A stretch of 64,000 nt of DNA from Dama dama (taxonomy: Eukaryota > Chordata > Mammalia > Artiodactyla > Cervidae). The translations under genes were made by a program, and so were the position numbers. The stretch spans positions 3,472,001 to 3,536,000 of the forward strand of contig NC_083714.1 of NCBI RefSeq assembly GCF_033118175.1, written 5' to 3'. The first letter of the stretch is position 1. Every line of letters starts with the position of its first letter. Shown one piece after another: positions 38,424 through 51,500 of the stretch. The notes under the pieces are model-generated. The model made no database searches. It was not told the DNA's origin and was given only the letters and a program-made list of their open reading frames with translations.

Positions 38424-41400
38424 TGAAAAATATGAAGAGCTTCAAAAGTTGTCAAAAAAGAGATGAGCATGAAACGGTCTGAAAAATAGGAGGAGCATGA
38501 AATTGTGTTCAAAAAAATGAAGAGCCTGAAAAGGTGTCTAGTATATGAAGATTTCAGAAGGTGTCAAAATATGAGGAGCATGAAAAAGTCTGAAAAATAG
38601 GAAGAGCATGAAGTGATGTTGAAAAACATGAAGAGCCTGAAAACGTGTGAAAAATAGGAGGAGCTTCAAAAGGTGTCAAAAATATGAGGAGCATGAAACG
38701 GTCTGAAAAATAGGAGGAGCAAGAAGCGGCGTGCAAAAACATGAAGAGCCTGAAAAGGTGTGAAAAATATGAAGAGCTTCAAAAGGTGTGAAAAATGAAA
38801 GGAGCATGAAACGGTATGAAAAATAGAAGGAGCATGAAACGGTGTTCGAAAACATGAACAGCCTGAAAAGTTGTGAAAAATATGAAGAGCTTCAAAAGGT
38901 GTCAAAAATATGAGGAGCATGAAAAGGTCTGAAAAATAGGAGGAGCATGAAACGGTGTTCCAAAACATGAATAGCCTCAAAAGGTGTGAAAAATATGAAG
39001 AGCATCAAAAGGTGTGAAAAATATGAGGAGCATGAAACGGTCTGAAAAATAGGAGGAGCATGAAGCGGTGTTCAAAAACATGAAGAGCCTGAGAACGTGT
39101 GAAAAATATGAAGAGCTACAAAAGGTGTGAAATACATGAGGAGCATGAAACGATCTGATAAATAGGAGGTGCACGAAGTGGTGTTGAAAAACATGAAAAG
39201 CCTGAAAAGGTGTGAAAAATATGAAGAGCTTCAAAAGGTGTCAAAAATGAAATGAGCTTGAAACGGTCTGAAAAATTAAAGGAGCATGAAGCGATGTTGA
39301 AAAACATGAAGAGCCTGAAAAAGTGTGAAAATTATGAAGAGCTTCAAAAGGTGTTAAATATATGAGGAGCAAGAAACGGTCTGAAAAATAGGAGGTGCAT
39401 GAAGTGGTTTTGAAAAACATGAAAAGGTGTGAAAAATATGAAGAGCTTCAAAAGGTGTCAAAAATATGAGGAGCATGAAACGATCTGAAAAATAGGAGAA
39501 TCATGCAGTGGTGTTGAAAAACATGAACAGCCTGAAAAGGTGTGTAACATATGAAGAGCTTGATAAGGTGTCATAAATATGAGGAGCATGAAACGGTCGG
39601 AAATATAGGCGGAGCATGAAGCGGTGTTCAAAAACATGAAGAGCCTGAGAAGGTGTGAAAAATATGAAGAGCTTCAAAAGGTGTCAAAACTATTAGGGGC
39701 ATGAAAAGGTCTGAAAAATACGAGGAGCATGAAGTGGTGTTGAAAAACATGAAGAGCCTGAAAAGGTGTGAAATATATGAAGAGCTTCAAAAGGTGTCAA
39801 AAATATGAGGGGCATGAAACGGTCTGAAAAATAGGAGGAACATGAAATGGTGTTAAAAAATATGAAGAGCATCAAAAGGTGTGAAAAATATGAGGAGCAT
39901 GAAACGGTCTGAAAAATAGGAGGAGCATGAAGCGGTGTTCAAAAACATGAAGAGACTGAAAAGTTGTGAAAAATATCAAGAGCTTCAAAAAGTGTCAAAA
40001 ATATGAGGAGCATGAAAGGGTCTGAAAAATAGGAAGAGCATGAAGCGGTGTTGAAAAACATGAAGAGCCTGAAAACGTGTCAAAAATATGAAGAGCTTCA
40101 AAGGTGTGAAAAATATGAAGCACTTCAAAAGGTGTCAAAAATTAGAAGAGCATGAAACGGTCTAGAAAATAGGAGGAGCATGAAGTGGTGTTGAAAAATA
40201 TGAAGAGCTTCAAAAAGTGTCAAAAATATGAGGAGCAAGAAACGGTCTGAAAAATAGGAGAATCATGCAGTGGTGTTGAAAACAATAAACAGCCTGAAAA
40301 AGTGTGAAAAATATGAAGAGCTTCAAAAGGTGTCAAAAATATGAGTATCATGAAACGATCTGAAAAATAGGAGGAGCATAAAGCGGTGTTCAAAAATATG
40401 AAGAGCCTGAAAAGGTGTGAAAAATATGAACAGCCTCAAAACATGTCAAAAATATGAGGAGCATGAAACGGTCTGAAAAATAGGAGGAGCATGAAGCGGT
40501 GTTCAAAAACATGAAGAGCATGAAAAGGTGTGTAAAAATATGAAGAGCTTCAAAAGGTGTGAAAAATATGAGGAGCTTCAAAAGGTGTCAAAAATATAAG
40601 GAGCAAGAAATGGTAGAAAAAATAGGAGGGACATGAAGCGGTGTTCAAAATCATGAAGAGCCTGAAAAGCTGAGAAATATATGAAGAGCTTCAAAGGGTG
40701 TCAAAATTATGAGGAGCATGAAACGGTCTGAAAAATACGAGAAGCATGAAACAGTGTTGAAAAATATGAAGAGCCTGAAAAGGTGTGCAAAATATGAAGA
40801 GCTTCAAAACCTGTCAAAAATATGAGAAGCATGACACGGTCTGAAAAATAGGAGGAGCATGAACCGGTGTTCAAAAACATGAAGAGACTGAAAAGGTGTG
40901 AAAAATATGAGGAGCTTCAAAAGGTGTGAAAAATATGAAGATCTTCAAAAGGTGTCAAAAATGAGATGAACATGAAACGGTCTGAAAAATAGGAGGAGCA
41001 TGAAGTGTTGTTGATAAACATGAAGAGCCTGAAAAGGTGTGAAATATATGAGGAGCTTGAAAAGGTGTCAAAAATATGAGGAGCATGAAACGGTCTGAAA
41101 AATAGGAGGTGCATGAAGTGGTGTTGAAAAACATGAAGAGCCTGAAAAGGTTTGAAAAATATGAAGAGCTTCAAAGGTGTCAAAATTATGAGGAGCATGA
41201 AACGGTCTGAAAAATAGGAGGAGCATGAAGCGGGGTTGAAAAACATGAAGAGCCTGAGAACGTGTGAAAAATATGAAGAGCTTCAAAAGGTGTGAAAAAT
41301 GAAAGGAGCATGAAATGGTATGAAAAATAGAAGGAGCATGAAGTGGTGTTGAAAAAAAAGAAGAGCCTGAAAATGTGTGAAAAATATGAAGAGCTTCAAA

Positions 41401-44400
41401 AGGTGTGAAATACATGAGGAACATTAAACGTTCTGAAAAATAGGAGGAGCATGAAGCGGTGTTGAAAAACATGAAGAGCCTGAAAATGTGTGAAAAATAT
41501 GAAGAGCTTCAAAAAGTGTGAAAAATAGGAGGAGCATGAAGCGATGTTCAAAAACATGAAGAGCCTGAAAAGGTTTGAAAAATATGAAGAGCTTCAAACG
41601 GTCTGAAATACATGAGGAGCATGAAACGGTCTGAAAAATAGGAGGAGAATCAAACGGTGTTCAAAAATAAGAAGAGCCTGAAAAGCTGTTGAAAATATGA
41701 AGACCTTCAAAAGGTGTCAAAATTATGAGGAGCCTGAATCGGTCTGAAAAATAGGAGTAGCATGAAGCGGTGTTCAAAAACATGAAGATCCTGAAAAGGT
41801 GTGAAAAATACAGAGCTTCAAAAGGTGTCAAAGATATGAGGAGCATGAAACGGTCTGAAAAATAGGAGGAGCATGAAACGGTGTTCGAAAACATGAACAG
41901 CCTGAAAAGTTGTGAAAAATATGTAGAGATTCAAAAGGTGTCAAAAATATGAGGAGCATGAAAAGGTCTGAAAAATAGGAGGAGCATGAAACGGTGTTCC
42001 AAAACATGAATAGCCTGAAAAGGTGTGAAAAATATGAAGAGCATCAAAAGGTGTGAAAAATATGAGGAGCATGAAACGGTCTGAAAAATAGGAGGAGCAT
42101 GAAGCAGTGTTCAAAAACATGAAGAGCCTGAGAACGTGTGAAAAATATGAAGAGCTGCAAAAGGTGTGAAATACATGAGGAGCATGAAACTGTCTGAAAA
42201 ATAGGAGGAGGATGAAGTGGTGTTCAAAAACATGAAGAGCCTGAAAAGGTGTGAAAATATGCAGAGCTTCAAAAGGTGTGAAATACATGAGAGAAATGAA
42301 ACTATCTGAAAAATAGGAGGAGCATGAAGAGGTGTTGAAAAACATGAAGAGCCTGAAAAGGTGTGAAAAATATGAAGAGCTTCTAAAGGTGTCAAAAATA
42401 TGAGGACAATGAAACGGTCTGGAAAATAGGAGGAGCATGAAGTGGTGTTGAATATGATGAAGAGCCTGAAAAGGTGTGAAATATATGAGGAGCATGAAAA
42501 TGTGTCAAAAATATGAGGAGCATGAAACGATCTGAAAAATAGGAGGTGCACGAAGTGGTGTTGAGAAACATGAAGAGCCTGCAAAGGTGTGAAAAATATG
42601 AATAGCTTCAAAAGGTGTTAAATATATGAGGAGCAAGAAACGGTCTCAAAAATAGGAGGAGCATGAAGCGGTGTTCAAAACCATGAAGAGCCTGAAAAGG
42701 TGTGAAAAATATGAAGAGGTTCAAAAATGTGAAAAATATGAAGAGCTTCAAAGGTGTCAAATATATGAAGAGCTTCAAACGGTGTCCAAATTATGAGGAG
42801 CATGAAACGGTCTGAAAAATAGGAGGAGCATGAAGCGGGGTTGAAAAACATGAAGAGCCTGAGAACATGTGAAAAATATGAAGAGCTTCAAAGGTGTCAA
42901 ATATATGAAGAGCTTCAAACGGTGTCCAAATTATGAGGAGCATGAAACGGTGTGAAAAATAGGAGGAGCATGAATCGGGATTGAAAAACATGAAGAGCCT
43001 GAGAACGTGTGAAAAATATGAAGAGCTTCAAAAGGTGTGAAAAATATGAGGAGCTTCAAAAGGTGTCAAAAATTAGAAAAGCATGAAACGGTCTGGAAAA
43101 TAGGAGGAGCATGAAGCGGTGTTGAAAAACATGAAGAGCCTGAAAACGTGTCAAAAATATGAAGAGCTTCAAAGGTGTGAAAAATATGAAGCACTTCAAA
43201 AGGTGTCAAAAATTAGAAAAGCATGAAACGGTCTGGAAAATAGGAGGAGCATGAAGTGGTGTTGAAAAACATGAAGAGACTGAAAAGGTGTGAAAAATAT
43301 GAAGAGCTTCAAAAAGTGTCAAAAATATGAGGAGCAAGAAACGGTCTGAAAAATAGGAGAATCATGCAGCGGTGTTGAAAACTATAAACAGCCTGAAAAA
43401 CTGTGAAAAATATGAAGAGCTTCAAAAGGTGTCAAATATATGAGTATCATGAAACGATCTGAAAAATAGGAGGAGCATAAAGCGGTGTTCAAAAATATGA
43501 AGAGCCTGAAAAGGTGTGAAAAATATGAACAGCCTCAAAACGTGTCAAAAATATGAGGAGCATGAAACGGTCTGAAAAATAGGAGGAGCATGAAGCGGTG
43601 TTCAAAATCATGAAGAGCCTGAAAAACTGAGAAATATATGAAGAGCTTCAAAAGGTGTCAAAATTATGAGGAGGATGAAACGGTCTGAAAAATACGAGAA
43701 GCATGAAACAGTGTTGAAAAATATGAAGAGCCTGAAAAGGTGTGCAAAATATGAAGAGCTTCAAAACCTGAAAAAAATATGAGAAGCATGAAACGGTCTG
43801 AAAAATAGGAGGAGCATCAACCGGTGTTCAAAAACATGAAGATCCTGAAAAGGTGTGAAAAATATAGAGCTTCAAAAGGTGTCAAAGATATGAGGAGCAT
43901 GAAACGGTCTGAAAAATAGGAGGAGCATGAAACGGTGTTCCAAAACATGAACAGCCTGAAAAGGTGTGAAAAATATGAAGAGCTTCAAAAGGTGTCAAAA
44001 ATATGAGGAGCATGAAAAGGTCTGAAAAATAGGAGGAGCATGAAACGGTGTTCCAAAACATCAATAGCCTGAAAAGGTGTGAAAAATATGAAGAGCATCA
44101 AAAGGTGTGAAAAATATGAGGAGCATGAAACGGTGTGAAAAATAGGAGGAGCATGAAGCGGTGTTCAAAAACATGAAGAGGCTGAGAACGTGTGAAAAAT
44201 ATGAAGAGCTGCAAAAGGTGTGAAAAATATGAAGATCTTCAAAAGGTGTCAAAAATGAGATGAACATGAAACGGTCTGAAAAATAGGAGGAGCATGAAGT
44301 GGTGTTGATAAACATGAAGAGCCTGAAAAGGTGTGAAATATATGAGGAGCTTGAAAAGGTGTCAAAAATATGAGGAGCATGAAACGGTCTGAAATATAGG

Positions 44401-47400
44401 AGGTGCATGAAGTGGTGTTGAAAAACATGAAGAGCCTGAAAAGGTTTGAAAAATATGAAGAGCTTCAAAGGTGTTAAAATTATGAGGAGCATGAAACGGT
44501 CTGAAAAATAGGAGGAGCATGAAGCGGGGTTGAAAAACATGAAGAGCCTGAGAACGTGTGAAAAATATGAAGAGCTTCAAAAGGTGTGAAAAATGAAAGG
44601 AGCATGAAATGGTATGAAAAATAGAAGGAGCATGAAGTGGTGTTGAAAAAAAAGAAGAGCCTGAAAATGTGTGAAAAATATGAAGAGCTTCAAAAGGTGT
44701 GAAATACATGAGGAACATTAAACGTTCTGAAAAATAGGAGGAGCATGAAGCGGTGTTGAAAAACATGAAGAGCCTGAAAAGGTGTGAAAAATATGAAGAG
44801 CTTCAAAAAGTGTGAAAAATAGGAGGAGCATGAAGCGATGTTCAAAAACATGAAGAGCCTGAAAAGGTTTGAAAAATATGAAGAGCTTCAAACGGTCTGA
44901 AATACATGAGGAGCATGAAACGGTCTGAAAAATAGGAGGAGAATCAAACGGTGTTCAAAAATAAGAAGAGCCTGAAAAGCTGTTGAAAATATGAAGACCT
45001 TCAAAAGGTGTCAAAATTATGAGGAGCATGAATCGGTCTGAAAAATAGGAGTAGCATGAAGCGGTGTTCAAAAACATGAAGATCCTGAAAAGGTGTGAAA
45101 AATATAGAGCTTCAAAAGGTGTCAAAGATATGAGGAGCATGAAACGGTCTGAAAAATAGGAGGAGCATGAAACGGTGTTCGAAAACATGAACAGCCTGAA
45201 AAGTTGTGAAAAATATGTAGAGATTCAAAAGGTGTCAAAAATATGAGGAGCATGAAAAGGTCTGAAAAATAGGAGGAGCATGAAACGGTGTTCCAAAACA
45301 TGAATAGCCTGAAAAGGTGTGAAAAATATGAAGAGCATCAAAAGGTGTGAAAAATATGAGGAGCATGAAACGGTCTGAAAAATAGGAGGAGCATGAAGCA
45401 GTGTTCAAAAACATGAAGAGCCTGAGAACGTGTGAAAAATATGAAGAGCTGCAAAAGGTGTGAAATACATGAGGAGCATGAAACTGTCTGAAAAATAGGA
45501 GGAGGATGAAGTGGTGTTCAAAAACATGAAGAGCCTGAAAAGGTGTGAAAATATGCAGAGCTTCAAAAGGTGTGAAATACATGAGAGAAATGAAACTATC
45601 TGAAAAATAGGAGGAGCATGAAGCCGTGTTGAAAAACATGAAGAGCCTGAAAAGATGTGAAAAATATGAAGAGCTTCTAAAGGTGTCAAAAATATGAGGA
45701 CAATGAAACGGTCTGGAAAATAGGAGGAGCATGAAGTGGTGTTGAATATGATGAAGAGCCTGAAAAGGTGTGAAATATATGAGGAGCATGAAAATGTGTC
45801 AAAAATATGAGGAGCATGAAACGATCTGAAAAATAGGAGGTGCACGAAGTGGTGTTGAGAAACATGAAGAGCCTGCAAAGGTGTGAAAAATATGAATAGC
45901 TTCAAAAGGTGTTAAATATATGAGGAGCAAGAAACGGTCTCAAAAATAGGAGGAGCATGAAGCGGTGTTCAAAACCATGAAGAGCCTGAAAAGGTGTGAA
46001 AAATATGAAGAGGTTCAAAAATGTGAAAAATATGAAGAGCTTCAAAGGTGTCAAATATATGAAGAGCTTCAAACGGTGTCCAAATTATGAGGAGCATGAA
46101 ACGGTCTGAAAAATAGGAGGAGCATGAAGCGGGGTTGAAAAACATGAAGAGCCTGAGAACATGTGAAAAATATGAAGAGCTTCAAAGGTGTCAAATATAT
46201 GAAGAGCTTCAAACGGTGTCCAAATTATGAGGAGCATGAAACGGTGTGAAAAATAGGAGGAGCATGAATCGGGATTGAAAAACATGAAGAGCTTGAGAAC
46301 GTGTGAAAAATATGAAGAGCTTCAAAAGGTGTGAAAAATATGAGGAGCTTCAAAAGGTGTCAAAAATTAGAAAAGCATGAAACGGTCTGGAAAATAGGAG
46401 GAGCATGAAGCGGTGTTGAAAAACATGAAGAGCCTGAAAACGTGTCAAAAATATGAAGAGCTTCAAAGGTGTGAAAAATATGAAGCACTTCAAAAGGTGT
46501 CAAAAATTAGAAAAGCATGAAACGGTCTGGAAAATAGGAGGAGCATGAAGTGGTGTTGAAAAACATGAAGAGACTGAAAAGGTGTGAAAAATATGAAGAG
46601 CTTCAAAAAGTGTCAAAAATATGAGGAGCAAGAAACGGTCTGAAAAATAGGAGAATCATGCAGCGGTGTTGAAAACTATAAACAGCCTGAAAAACTGTGA
46701 AAAATATGAAGAGCTTCAAAAGGTGTCAAAAATATGAGTATCATGAAACGATCTGAAAAATAGGAGGAGCATAAAGCGGTGTTCAAAAATATGAAGAGCC
46801 TGAAAAGGTGTGAAAAATATGAACAGCCTCAAAACGTGTCAAAAATATGAGGAGCATGAAACGGTCTGAAAAATATGAGCAGTATGAAACGGTGTTCAAA
46901 AACATGAAGAGCCTGAAAAGGTGTGACAAATATGAAGAGGTTCAAAAGGTGTGAAATTCATGAGGAGTATGAAACGGTCTGAAAAATAGGAGGAGCATGA
47001 AGCGGTGTTCAAAAACATGAAGAGCCTGAAAAGGTGTGAAAAATATGAAGAGCTTCAAAAGGTGTGAAAAATATGAGGAGCTTCAAAAGGTGTCAAAAAT
47101 ATAAGGAGCAAGAAACGGTAGGAAAAATAGGAGGGACATGAAGCGGTGTTCAAAATCATGAAGAGCCTGAAAAACTGAGAAATATATGAAGAGCTTCAAA
47201 AGGTGTCAAAATTATGAGGAGGATGAAACGGTCTGAAAAATACGAGAAGCATGAAACAGTGTTGAAAAATATGAAGAGCCTGAAAAGGTGTGCAAAATAT
47301 GAAGAGCTTCAAAACCTGAAAAAAATATGAGAAGCATGAAACGGTCTGAAAAATAGGAGGAGCATCAACCGGTGTTCAAAAACATGAAGATCCTGAAAAG

Positions 47401-48185
47401 GTGTGAAAAATATAGAGCTTCAAAAGGTGTCAAAGATATGAGGAGCATGAAACGGTCTGAAAAATAGGAGGAGCATGAAACGGTGTTCCAAAACATGAAC
47501 AGCCTGAAAAGGTGTGAAAAATATGAAGAGCTTCAAAAGGTGTCAAAAATATGAGGAGCATGAAAAGGTCTGAAAAATAGGAGGAGCATGAAACGGTGTT
47601 CCAAAACATCAATAGCCTGAAAAGGTGTGAAAAATATGAAGAGCATCAAAAGGTGTGAAAAATATGAGGAGCATGAAACGGTCTGAAAAATAGGAGGAGC
47701 ATTAAGCGGTGTTCAAAAACATGAAGAGGCTGAGAACGTGTGAAAAATATGAAGAGCTGCAAAAGGTGTGAAATACATGAGGAGCATGAAACTGTCTGAA
47801 AAATAGGAGGAGGATGAAGTGGTGTTCAAAAACATGAAGAGCCTGAAAAGGTGTGAAAATATGACGAGCTTCAAAAGGTGTGAAATACATGAGAGAAATG
47901 AAACTATCTGAAAAATAGGAGGAGCATGAAGCCGTGTTGAAAAACATGAAGAGCCTGAAAAGGTGTGAAAAATATGAAGAGCTTCTAAAGGTGTCAAAAA
48001 TATGAGGACAATGAAACGGTCTGGAAAATAGGAGGAGCATGAAGTGGTGTTGAATATGATGAAGAGCCTGAAAAGGTGTGAAATATATGAGGAGCTTGAA
48101 AATGTGTCAAAAATATGAGGAGCATGAAACGATCTGAAAAATAGGAGGTGCACGAAGTGGTGTTGAAAAACATGAAGAGCCTGAA
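38424..48185. repeat. 9.3-kb super-unit SU2 and following 3.5-kb-family copy
   Basis: SU2 repeats SU1, less one monomer near 38,830 and less 254 bp near 43,580. The TTGATA phase marks lie at 41,011 and 44,305, giving a unit of 3,294 bp instead of 3,548. From 44,305 a further family copy follows, at offset 3,294 to 41.0-44.3 kb at first and 3,548 later (GCATCAACCGGTG at 43,811 and 47,359). Its last part, 47,361-48,110, is the best match in the window to 2,491-3,240; both carry the rare ATGACGAGCTTC where the other copies have ATGCAGAGCTTC. No gene is present. Confidence 0.85.
41011..44304. repeat. 3,294-bp unit: the 3,548-bp unit minus 254 bp
   Basis: It matches 31,720-35,267 base for base over most of its length apart from a loss of 254 bp, equivalent to about 34,285-34,540. 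The lost part is one 113-bp monomer plus one 141-bp five-subunit monomer (113 + 141 = 254), so the deletion leaves the subunit order intact. The neighbouring copies at 34.3 and 46.9 kb keep the segment. This dates the loss after the unit was multiplied. Confidence 0.86.
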
Positions 48186-48406
48186 AAGGTGTGAAAAATA
48201 TGAAGAGCTTCAAAAGGTGTCAAAAATGACATGAGCTTGAAACGGTCTGAAAAATTGGAGGAGCATGAAGCGATGTTAAAAAACATGAAGAGCCTGAAAA
48301 AGTGAAAAATATGAAGAGCTTCAAAAGGTGTTAAATATATGAGGAGCAAGAAACGGTCTGAAAAATAGGAGGTGCATGAAGTGGTGTTGAAAAACATGAA
48401 AAGGTG
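48186..48406. repeat. Junction of the 3.5-kb and 4.5-kb families
   Basis: Left of about 48,185 the sequence follows the 3.5-kb family. From there it follows the end of the 4.5-kb unit (compare 58,526-58,746: GAGCTTGAAACGGTC, GAAGCGATG, then CTGAAAAAGTGAAAAATATG, which lacks four bases). The piece ends with a short subunit 4 at 48,387-48,406. I see no foreign sequence at the junction, so the switch occurred by exchange within satellite. Confidence 0.75.
48387..48406 (+). repeat. Truncated subunit 4 (20 bp) used as a phase marker
   Basis: Subunit 4 is here 20 bp instead of 29 because nine bases (the AGAGCCTGA region) are missing, giving ACATGAAAAGGTGTG. The same scar occurs near 30,120, 39,412, 52,940, 54,172, 58,727 and 63,282. 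In the right part of the window it recurs once per 4.5-kb unit (and once at the partial copy), so it marks unit boundaries without ambiguity. A shared small deletion of this kind is good evidence of common descent. Confidence 0.88.
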
Positions 48407-48519
48407 TGAAAAATATGAAGAGCTTCAAAAGGTGTCAAAAATATGAGGAGCATGAAACGGTCTGAAAAATAGGAGGAGCATGAAGCGGTGTTGAAAAACA
48501 TGAAGAGCCTGAAAACGTG
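48407..48519 (+). repeat. Exemplar 113-bp monomer
   Basis: This copy differs from my consensus at one base (GAAAACGTG instead of GAAAAGGTG at its end). It splits into subunit 1 at 48,407-48,434 (28 bp), subunit 2 at 48,435-48,462 (28 bp), subunit 3 at 48,463-48,490 (28 bp) and subunit 4 at 48,491-48,519 (29 bp, one extra T at its start). Each subunit starts T(G/C)AAAAA or TTGAAAAA, has a GA-rich centre ending GAGC near position 17, and ends GG T G/C. The AGCT tetranucleotide occurs once per monomer, in subunit 1, and GAAGAGC occurs twice, in subunits 1 and 4. This fixes the phase used for the other entries. Confidence 0.95.
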
Positions 48520-51500
48520 TCAAAAATATGAAGAGCTTCAAAGGTGTGAAAAATATGAAGCACTTCAAAAGGTGTCAAAAATTAGAAGAGCATGAAACGG
48601 TCTGGAAAATAGGAAGAGCATGAAGTGGTGTTGAAAAACATGAAGAGCCTGAAAAGGTGTGAACAATATGAAGAGCTTCAAAAGGTGTCAAAAATGACAT
48701 GAGCTTGAAACGGTCTGAAAAATTGGAGAAGCATGAAGCGATGTTGAAAAACATGAAGAGCCTGAAAAAGTGTGAAAAATATGAAGAGCTTCAAAAGGTG
48801 TTAAATATATGAGGAGCAAGAAACGGTCTCAAAAATAGGAGGAGCATGAAGCGGTGTTCAAAACCATGAAGAGCCTGAAAAGGTGTGAAAAATATGAAGA
48901 GGTTCAAAAATGTGAAAAATATGAAGAGCTTCAAAGGTGTCAAATATATGAAGAGCTTCAAACGATGTCCAAATTATGAGGAGCATGAAACGGTCTGAAA
49001 AATAGGAGGAGCATGAAGCGGGGTTGAAAAACATGAAGAGCCTGAGAACGTGTGAAAAATATGAAGAGCTTCAAAGGTGTCAAATATATGAAGAGCTTCA
49101 AACGGTGTCCAAATTATGAGGAGCATGAAACGGTCTGAAAAATAGGAGGAGCATGAAGCGGGATTGAAAAACATGAAGAGCCTGAGAAAGTGTGAAAAAT
49201 ATGAATAGCTTCAAAAGGTGTGAAAAATATGAGGAGCTTCAAAAGGTGTCAAAAATATGAGGAGCATGAAACGGTCTGAAAAATAGGAGGAGCTTGATGC
49301 AGTGTTGAAAAATATGAAGAGCCCGAAAACGTGTGAAAAATATGAAGATCTTCAAAAGGTATGAAATCTATGAAGAGCTTCAAAAGTTGTCAAAAAAGAG
49401 ATGAGCATGAAACGGTCTGAAAAATAGGAGGAGCATGAAATTGTGTTCAAAAAAATGAAGAGCCTGAAAAGGTGTGTAGTATATGAAGATTACAGAAGGT
49501 GTCAAAATATGAGGAGCATGAAAAGGTCTGAAAAATAGGAGGAGCATGAAGTAATGTTGAAAAACATGAAGAGCCTGAAAAGGTGTGAAAAATACGAAGA
49601 GCTTCAAAGGTGTGAAAAATATGAAGCACTTCAAAAGGTGTCAAAAATTAGAAGAGCATGAAACGGTCTGGAAAATAGGAGGAGCATGAAGTGGTGTTGA
49701 AAAACATGAAGAGATTGAAAAGGTGTGAAAAATATGAAGAGCTTCAAAAAGTGTCAAAAATATGAGGAGCAAGAAACGATCTGAAAAATAGGAGAATCAT
49801 GCAGCGGTGTTGAAAACTATAAACAGCCTGAAAGAGTGTGAAAAATATGAAGAGCTTCAAAAGGTGTCAAAAATATGAGTATCATGAAACGATCTGAAAA
49901 ATAGGAGGAGCATAAAGCGGTGTTCAAAAATATGAAGAGCATGAAAAAGTGTGAAAAATATGAACAGCCTCAAAACGTGTCAAAAATATGAGGAGCATGA
50001 AACGGTCTGAAAAATACGAGCAGTATGAAGCGGTGTTCAAAAACATGAAGAGCCTGAAAAGGTGTGAAATATATGAAGAGCTTCAAAGGGTGTCAAAAAT
50101 ATGAGGAACATGAAACTGTCAGAAAAATATGAGGACCATGAAATGGTCTAAAAAATAGGACGAGCATGAAACAGTGTTGAAAAACATGAAGAGCTTCAAA
50201 AGGTGTCAAAAATATGAGGAGCCTGAAACCATCTGAAAAATAGGAGGAGCATGAAACGGTGTTGAAAATCATGAAGAGCCTGAAAAGCTGTGAACAATAA
50301 GAAGAGCTTCAGAAGGTGTCAATAATATGAGGAGCATGAAAGGGTCTGAAAAATAGGAGGAGCATAAAATGGTGTTGAACACATGAATTGCTTGAAGAGG
50401 TCTGAAAAATATGAAGAGCTTCAAAAGATGTTAAAAATATGAGGAGCATGAAAGGGTCATAAACATTGGAGGAGCATGAAGCGGTTTTGAAAAACATGAA
50501 GAGCCTGAAAAGGTGTGAAATATATGAAGAGCTTCAAAGGGTGTCAAAAATATGAGGAGCATGAGACGGTCTGAAAAATATGAGGAGCACGAAATGGTCT
50601 GAAAAATGGGAGGAGCATGAAACGTTGTATGAAAACATGAAGAGCATGAAAAGGTGTGAAAAATATGAAGAGATTCAAGAGGTGTCAAAAATATGAGGAG
50701 CATGAAACGGTCTGAAAAATAGGAGGAGAATGAGACGGTGTTGAAAAACATGAAGAACCTGAAAAGGTTGGAAAATCATGAAGAGCTTCAAAGGTGTCAA
50801 AAATATGAGGAGCATGAAAAGGTCTGAAAAATAGGAGGAGCATGAAACGATGTTGAAAAACATGAAGAACCTGAAAAGGTGTGAAAAATATGAAGAGCTG
50901 CAAAAGGTGTCAAAAATATGGGAAGCATGAAACGGTCTGAAATAATGAGGACCATGAAACGGTCTGAAAAATAGGACAAGCATGAAACGGTGTTGAAAAA
51001 TATGAAGAGCTTCAAAAAGTGTCAAAAATACGAGGAGCATGAAACGGTCTGAAAAACAGGAGGAGCATGAAACCGTGTTGAAAAACATGAAGAGCATGAA
51101 AAGATGTGAAAAATATGAAAAGCTTCAAAAAGTTTCAAGAAAATGAGGAGGATGTAAACGTCTGAAAAACAGGAGGAGCATGAAACGTTGTTGAAAAACT
51201 TTAAGAGCCTGAAAAGGTGATAAAAATATGAAGAGCTTCAAACGGTGTCAAAAATATGAGGAGCGTGAAACCGTCTGAAAAATAGGATTGGCATGAAACG
51301 GTGTTGACAAACATGAAGAACCTGAAAGGGTGTGAAAAATATGAAGAGCTTCAAAAGGTGTCAAAAATATCAGGAGCATGAATGGGTCTGAAAAATAGGA
51401 GGAGCATGAAACGTTGTTGAATTACTTGAAGAGCCTGAAAAGGTGTTAAAAATATGAAGAGCTTCAAAAGGTTTCAAAAATATGAGGAGCGTGAAACGGT

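Noticed and set aside
2600..45200. CENP-B box-like TTCG (as in GTTCGAAAACATGAAC)
   Set aside because: The TTCG is present in some monomers (for example ~561, 29,555, 32,593, 38,846) but the required A and CGGG positions are not met on either strand.
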